6,632 nucleotides of DNA, taken from contig CAIVDH010000068.1 of NCBI GenBank assembly GCA_903904635.1, forward strand, positions 1-6,632, in the 5' to 3' direction. Below the pieces are notes generated by a model that had not been told where the DNA came from, did not search any database, and worked only from the letters and a program-made list of their open reading frames with translations. Below are positions 1-6,632 of this stretch, in pieces. This stretch comes from an uncultured Burkholderiales bacterium (GTDB lineage Bacteria; Pseudomonadota; Gammaproteobacteria; Burkholderiales; Burkholderiaceae_D). Positions within the stretch are counted from its first letter, which is position 1. Every line of letters starts with the position of its first letter. Position numbers and translations under genes: made by a program.

Positions 1-3328
<3,328 letters not shown>

Positions 3329-3341
3329 GCAAGAATAAAAA

Positions 3342-3878
3342 ATGACGGTTAGAGATATTTTAAAAATGGGTGATCCACGCTTGCTGTTGCAAGCCGAGCC
3401 TGTTACACAATTTAATACACCAGAGCTGCATGCGTTGATCGCTGATATGTTTGAAACCATGCATGCTGCCAATGGCGCAGGGCTGGCCGCGCCGCAGATA
3501 GGAATTAATTTACAACTGGTGATTTTTGGATTTGGTGAAAATCAGCGCTATCCTGATGCGCCACCTGTACCGGAGACGGTGCTGTTAAATCCGGTTTTAA
3601 CGCCGCTCTCACAAGAGCTGGAAGAAGGATGGGAAGGCTGCTTGTCTGTACCCGGTTTGCGTGGTGTTGTGCCGCGCCATACGCGCTTGCGCTATAGCGG
3701 CGTGGATCAGTTTGGTGGTGTAATCGATCGTGAAGTGGATGGCTTTCATGCACGGGTGGTGCAGCATGAATGCGATCATTTGATCGGCATGTTGTATCCG
3801 ATGCGCATTACTGATTTTTCCCGCTTTGGATTTGCAGAGGTTTTATTTCCTGACTTGAATCCTGCTCTGGACGAGTAA
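3342..3878 (+). CDS. def: Peptide deformylase
   Basis: This metalloenzyme removes the formyl group from the N-terminal Met of nascent proteins. The three family motifs are intact: GAGLAAPQ (45-52), EGCLS (98-102) with metal ligand C100, and HECDH (142-146) with ligands H142 and H146 and catalytic E143. The protein continues into [10 protein letters not shown]. At 178 aa it is close to the usual length (E. coli 169 aa). It begins 13 nt after the galU stop, so it is probably the last gene of the run. The Shine-Dalgarno is weak: AGG lies 12 nt upstream, followed by an A-rich spacer. The gene is not beside fmt, the usual partner of the principal def gene, so this may be a second deformylase of the genome. 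That last point is inference; fmt may simply lie elsewhere. Confidence 0.96.
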   Translation: MTVRDILKMGDPRLLLQAEPVTQFNTPELHALIADMFETMHAANGAGLAAPQIGINLQLVIFGFGENQRYPDAPPVPETVLLNPVLTPLSQELEEGWEGCLSVPGLRGVVPRHTRLRYSGVDQFGGVIDREVDGFHARVVQHECDHLIGMLYPMRITDFSRFGFAEVLFPDLNPALDE

Positions 3879-3969
3879 TAAAATAGCGACTTGCAAACTG
3901 ACTTACCGCAAGCAGTATGTAAGGGTGATCTCCGTGACTGAGGGGATTCCTAGAATATAAATTTTAAAC

Positions 3970-3998
3970 GGACACTGTCAGCGTTTGCTGCAGTGCCC
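3970..3998 (-). terminator. Probable intrinsic terminator of the amidase operon
   Basis: Read on the minus strand, this stretch lies 11 nt past the amidase stop and folds into a 12-bp stem: GGGCACTG plus CAGC pairs with GCTG plus CAGTGTCC, with one bulged A and an AAAC loop. It is followed by GTTTAAAATTT, a T-rich but interrupted tract. One pair is a G-U wobble in minus-strand RNA but an A-C mismatch in plus-strand RNA, and no T tract follows on the plus side. It therefore suits termination of the minus-strand genes better than of def. Confidence 0.6.
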
Positions 3999-4009
3999 AT
4001 AAACCCGAT

Positions 4010-5467
4010 TTATAAACCCATGGTGCCCAACATGGACGGCCACAGATGTTTCCATGGCTGCGCCTGCTCAAAGGCAGCAGAGGCACGCAACACTAATGCA
4101 TCGTCGAGATGCCTGCCTGTTATTTGTAAACCAACTGGTAAGCCCTCTGCGGTCCAGCCAGCAGGTACAGTTGCGGCCGGCTGACCAGTCAAGTTCATTG
4201 GGAAAGTAAAGTGCAGCCATTCAGTGTTGGCGACCTCTCGGCCATCAATCACAGTGGGCCCCTGTATGCCGACTTCAAATGGTGGCACGGCCAAGGTAGG
4301 GGTCAGCAGCAAGTCATAGTTGCGCATGAAGCGCCACATTTTATTGTTTACATGCTTACGCACTACCATTGCATCGGTTAGCTGCTCGGCAGTAAATTCA
4401 GTTGCCAGCAATTGCGCCAAATGCGGTGACATTTTGTCACCTAGTTTCTCGGCCATAGCGCGCATGCCTTTGAGATCAGTTTCACGCACCACCATGCCCC
4501 AAAAAGCTTCAAAAGGATTATCCCAGCCGGGACTGGCGACTTCAACGATGCAACCCAGATCACGCTCAAAAACTTTTACCGCATCTTCTACAATTTTTTT
4601 CACACGCGGATCGACTGCAGCATAGCCCCAGTCGGGACTGAAGGCGACACGCAGGCCTTTGAGGTTGCCTTTCAAGGACTCCATCCAGTCAAAATCTTTT
4701 TGTAAAGGCAGTGTGCGGTTGTCTCTGTCATCAGGGCCGGCAATAACGGATAACATCAGCGCGCTATCAGCTACGGTGCGGCTCATTGGACCTATATGCT
4801 CCAGTGCTTCCCAACTTGATACACCGGGATAGCGTTCATCTTTTACGCCCGGATACAAAGGTACCCGGCCCATCGATGCCTTCATGCCAAATAGCCCGCA
4901 GAAACTTGCAGGAATACGCACGGAACCACCCCCATCACTGCCTAGGGCAAAAGGTCCCATACCAGATGCCACCGCAGCGCCTGAACCGGCGCTAGAGCCG
5001 CCTGGTGTCAGGTCGGTGTTCCAGGGATTTCGTGAAGTTGGAAAAACGGGATTATGGCCAACACCGCTGTAGCCAAATTCAGGTACATTAGTTTTGCCTA
5101 AAATAATTGCGCCGGCATCGCGCATACGCTCGACCACAACATCATCTTCGTCGGGCACAAAATCACTGTAGGCCCAAGAGCCAGAAGCAGTCTTGATTCC
5201 TTTGGTACAAATTAAGTCTTTAACGCCATAGGGAACACCAGCAAGAGGACCAACGGCCTCACCTGCCATGATCTTTTTTTCAATTTGTTTTGCTGTTTCG
5301 CGAGCAAGCTCTGGGGTCGGGGTACAAAACGCATGCAGACTGGGCTCCAGCTTTTCCATGCGAGAAAAAATCGCATCGACAACTTCAACAGGAGAGAGTT
5401 TTTTTGACCGAATCTGAGCGGCCATGGTCACTGCATCCATACGACAAATCTCATTTTCCATCGTCAT
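4010..5467 (-). CDS. Amidase signature family hydrolase
   Basis: This is a 485-aa cytoplasmic amidohydrolase of the amidase signature family, which hydrolyses carboxamides to acid and ammonia or amine. The Ser-cisSer-Lys triad is intact: K83 in GVPYGVKD (78-84), cis-Ser S158 in TPGGSSAGSG (154-163) and nucleophile S182 in GSDGGGSVRIP (176-186). The 24-residue spacing between the serines equals that of fatty acid amide hydrolase. The C-terminus has the usual FPMNLTGQPAATVP (422-435) and GLPVGLQITGR (442-452). GatA is related, but no gatB or gatC lies alongside, so a stand-alone amidase is more likely. No signal peptide is visible. The start has AGGAG 8 nt upstream; Met3 is an alternative without a better site. 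It is the second gene after the alpha/beta hydrolase, 54 nt away. The substrate cannot be inferred. Confidence 0.93.
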   Translation of the reverse strand: MTMENEICRMDAVTMAAQIRSKKLSPVEVVDAIFSRMEKLEPSLHAFCTPTPELARETAKQIEKKIMAGEAVGPLAGVPYGVKDLICTKGIKTASGSWAYSDFVPDEDDVVVERMRDAGAIILGKTNVPEFGYSGVGHNPVFPTSRNPWNTDLTPGGSSAGSGAAVASGMGPFALGSDGGGSVRIPASFCGLFGMKASMGRVPLYPGVKDERYPGVSSWEALEHIGPMSRTVADSALMLSVIAGPDDRDNRTLPLQKDFDWMESLKGNLKGLRVAFSPDWGYAAVDPRVKKIVEDAVKVFERDLGCIVEVASPGWDNPFEAFWGMVVRETDLKGMRAMAEKLGDKMSPHLAQLLATEFTAEQLTDAMVVRKHVNNKMWRFMRNYDLLLTPTLAVPPFEVGIQGPTVIDGREVANTEWLHFTFPMNLTGQPAATVPAGWTAEGLPVGLQITGRHLDDALVLRASAAFEQAQPWKHLWPSMLGTMGL

Positions 5468-5475
5468 AAACTTTG

Positions 5476-5480
5476 CTCCT
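5476..5480 (-). promoter_or_regulatory. Ribosome binding site of the amidase gene
   Basis: AGGAG on the minus strand lies 8 nt before the ATG at 5467-5465. It supports Met1 rather than Met3 as the start, and shows that the second gene of the pair has its own strong initiation site rather than relying on overlap. Confidence 0.75.
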
Positions 5481-5521
5481 GTTTCGGTTGATTTAAGTAA
5501 GGATACAAAACGAATTAGTAA

Positions 5522-6529
5522 TCAGCTTGCCAGCAGTGCCTTTATTTTTGCATCAATAAAAGCAGTATCTTCTGCATGTGCACCGCCACCTGCAAAATGG
5601 CCCCACACTCCCGGTATCGGACAGCATTCAGCATTAGGCATGTGACTGACTTCCACAACATTGTCAGCTACAGGAAAATATAGATCCATTTCACCTGGCA
5701 TGACCATAGCCTTTGCCTTGATTGCGCCGAGTGCTTTTTTGAAGTCACCCTTGAAAACAGGGTTGTCACTGATATCGCCGTTTTGCCAGGTCCATAACAT
5801 TGCCAGCAAATTATTTGCGTCACGCCGCAAGAAAAAGCCCTCCCAGAAACCGATCAAGAAATCTTCCAGCGAGGAGAAGCCCAGCCCACGCCATAGCTCT
5901 TGCATATAGAAAGGCTGTGACAACCCCCATCCTGCATATACGCGGCCAACTGCACGCAATCCCTTGGTTGGCGGCGTTAAGTACCAACCGCGATCCCACG
6001 CAGCATCAGCACATAATGCGGAACGTACGCCTTCAAGAAATACGAAATTATGCGGCGCTGTTTTTGCCGAACCGCAGAATGGAGCAATACGCTCAACCAT
6101 ATCTGGGAACAGACATCCCCATTGATTAGTCTGCTGCGCACCCATGGACCAGCCTACGACGAGTTTGATTTTTGTAATGCCAAATTTTTCAGTTACCAAG
6201 CGGTGTTGCAGCATTACGTTGTCATACAAGGTCACATGTGGAAAGCGCGACTTGTTGTAAGGCTCAGGCATATTGCTCGGTGAGGATGAAAGACCATTGC
6301 CCAGCATGTTGGGGACAATGATGAAATATTTTGCGGGATCCAGCGCCATACCGGCACCGATCAACCATTCGTTATCAGCGTGCTGACCGGAGTACCAGGT
6401 CGGATACACAATGACATTGGTCTTGTCTGCGTTAAGTTTGCCGTAAGTCTTGAAGGCTAGTTGAGTGCCGCGCAAAGTAGCGCCATGTTGAAGGACGACA
6501 TCGCCTGCTTCGAAAATTTCATAGTCCAT
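5522..6529 (-). CDS. Alpha/beta hydrolase of the MetX (homoserine O-acetyltransferase) superfamily
   Basis: A 335-aa alpha/beta-hydrolase-fold enzyme. The nucleophile elbow is GWSMG (126-130, S128). The probable acid is D282 in GEMDLYFP and the base H311 in GVWGHFAGG. It follows the MetX layout: FKTYGKLNADKTNVIV (26-41), GAGMALDPAKYFIIVPNMLGNG (58-79), FPDMVERI (141-148), then RRDANNLL (235-242) where MetX has an RFDANSYL-type segment. It departs from true MetX in two places: the loop LGNGLSSSPSN (76-86) replaces the LGGCxGSTGP signature, and the elbow is GWSMGA rather than GGSMGG. A hydrolase or other acyl-transfer role is therefore likelier than methionine synthesis. Residues 178-248 are rich in Trp and Phe, suggesting a hydrophobic pocket. 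The start has AGGGA 5 nt upstream. It is first in a minus-strand pair with the amidase. Fold assignment is firm; function is unknown. Confidence 0.88.
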   Translation of the reverse strand: MDYEIFEAGDVVLQHGATLRGTQLAFKTYGKLNADKTNVIVYPTWYSGQHADNEWLIGAGMALDPAKYFIIVPNMLGNGLSSSPSNMPEPYNKSRFPHVTLYDNVMLQHRLVTEKFGITKIKLVVGWSMGAQQTNQWGCLFPDMVERIAPFCGSAKTAPHNFVFLEGVRSALCADAAWDRGWYLTPPTKGLRAVGRVYAGWGLSQPFYMQELWRGLGFSSLEDFLIGFWEGFFLRRDANNLLAMLWTWQNGDISDNPVFKGDFKKALGAIKAKAMVMPGEMDLYFPVADNVVEVSHMPNAECCPIPGVWGHFAGGGAHAEDTAFIDAKIKALLAS

Positions 6530-6534
6530 ATCTG

Positions 6535-6539
6535 TCCCT
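6535..6539 (-). promoter_or_regulatory. Ribosome binding site of the alpha/beta hydrolase gene
   Basis: AGGGA on the minus strand, 5 nt before the ATG at 6529-6527. The spacing is slightly short but acceptable, and it supports the chosen start. Confidence 0.5.
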
Positions 6540-6547
6540 GAATGGTT

Positions 6548-6556
6548 ATTAGATCA
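6548..6556 (-). promoter_or_regulatory. Possible extended -10 promoter of the hydrolase-amidase pair
   Basis: The minus strand reads TGATCTAAT, that is TG-N followed by TCTAAT, a 5 of 6 match to TATAAT in extended -10 form. No good -35 hexamer sits 16-18 nt upstream (TTCGTT at best). A start about 7 nt downstream would leave a leader of only some 12 nt, just holding the AGGGA site. This is weak, and an alternative promoter could lie to the right of the window. Confidence 0.25.
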
Positions 6557-6575
6557 AGTAAAAATTTATAACGAA

Positions 6576-6609
6576 CTATGGACAAGTAACCGAAGTCACT
6601 TGCCCATAG
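6576..6609 (-). terminator. Stem-loop with C(UUCG)G tetraloop, terminator or leader structure
   Basis: Two 15-nt arms (6576-6590 and 6595-6609) enclose a 4-nt loop. On the minus strand the loop is TTCG closed by C-G, the very stable UUCG tetraloop. Thirteen pairs are Watson-Crick; the other two are G-U in minus-strand RNA but A-C mismatches in plus-strand RNA, so it is best explained as minus-strand RNA. What follows is TTCGTTATAAATTTTT, where the T run comes late, so it is not a textbook terminator. It ends 46 nt before the hydrolase start. It could terminate an off-window upstream minus-strand gene or sit in the hydrolase leader. The structure is certain, the role is not. Confidence 0.6.
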
Positions 6610-6632
6610 CAACGTTCTAACCGATAAGGATA

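Noticed and set aside
3928..3948. Short hairpin (ATCTCC with GGGGAT) after def as a plus-strand terminator
   Set aside because: Only six pairs, one of them G-U, with an 8-nt loop and no immediate T tract; too weak to call.
3993..4184. 63-codon plus-strand open frame in the convergent region
   Set aside because: Most of it is antisense to the amidase C-terminus, there is no ribosome binding site, and its 5' end overlaps the terminator hairpin.
4320..4625. 101-codon plus-strand open frame within the amidase gene
   Set aside because: Antisense to a conserved enzyme, with low-complexity Ser/Thr/Arg composition; a shadow.
4010..5467. GatA, subunit of the tRNA-dependent amidotransferase
   Set aside because: The family is the same, but gatB and gatC are absent from the neighbourhood and the partner is an unrelated hydrolase. 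A stand-alone amidase fits better, though this rests on context.
5498..5506. TATCCTTA on the minus strand, repeated near the right end of the window (6625-6632)
   Set aside because: An eight-base match between two AT-rich spacers is easily chance; no longer flanking similarity is seen.
5800..6129. 109-codon plus-strand open frame within the hydrolase gene
   Set aside because: Antisense to the intact MetX-like frame and lacking any motif; a shadow.
5522..6529. Genuine homoserine O-acetyltransferase (metX)
   Set aside because: The superfamily layout fits, but the LGGCxGSTGP signature is missing and no methionine-pathway gene is adjacent.

Overview
The window looks like ordinary chromosome of a betaproteobacterium, most likely order Burkholderiales and perhaps an Oxalobacteraceae-type genome. 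This is inferred from the protein sequences and from the gene order zipA-ligA-galU-def; no database search was possible. Base composition looks moderate (roughly 50% GC by eye) and does not visibly shift between the two halves. I see no mobile element, integrase, tRNA, rRNA or CRISPR array.

Left half (1-3878, plus strand): a tightly packed housekeeping run. It opens with the C-terminal end of a ZipA-like cell-division protein. Next come NAD+-dependent DNA ligase LigA (overlapping by TGATG), UTP-glucose-1-phosphate uridylyltransferase GalU (overlapping by ATGA) and a peptide deformylase (13 nt downstream). The overlaps and short gap indicate one transcript with its promoter to the left of the window. 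The four products serve divisome assembly, Okazaki-fragment and repair ligation, UDP-glucose supply for envelope sugars, and N-terminal processing of new proteins. They share growth rather than a pathway.

Middle (3879-4009): a 131-nt convergent intergenic region. It holds an imperfect hairpin that pairs best in RNA from the minus strand and lies 11 nt past the amidase stop, so it probably terminates the right-hand operon.

Right half (4010-6529, minus strand): a two-gene unit transcribed right to left. The first gene is an alpha/beta hydrolase of the homoserine O-acetyltransferase (MetX) superfamily that lacks the usual MetX signature. After 54 nt comes an amidase-signature-family hydrolase with an intact Lys-Ser-Ser triad. 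No substrate can be read from sequence; the pair could act on the same ester or amide compound. Upstream of them (6530-6632) is a near-perfect stem-loop with a C(UUCG)G tetraloop on the minus strand. Its only two non-Watson-Crick positions are G-U wobbles in minus-strand RNA but A-C mismatches in plus-strand RNA. It is probably the terminator of an off-window minus-strand gene or a leader structure for the hydrolase.

I found no convincing new system. The points most worth following up are the hydrolase-amidase pair, the UUCG hairpin, and a one-residue-longer zinc-finger spacing in LigA.
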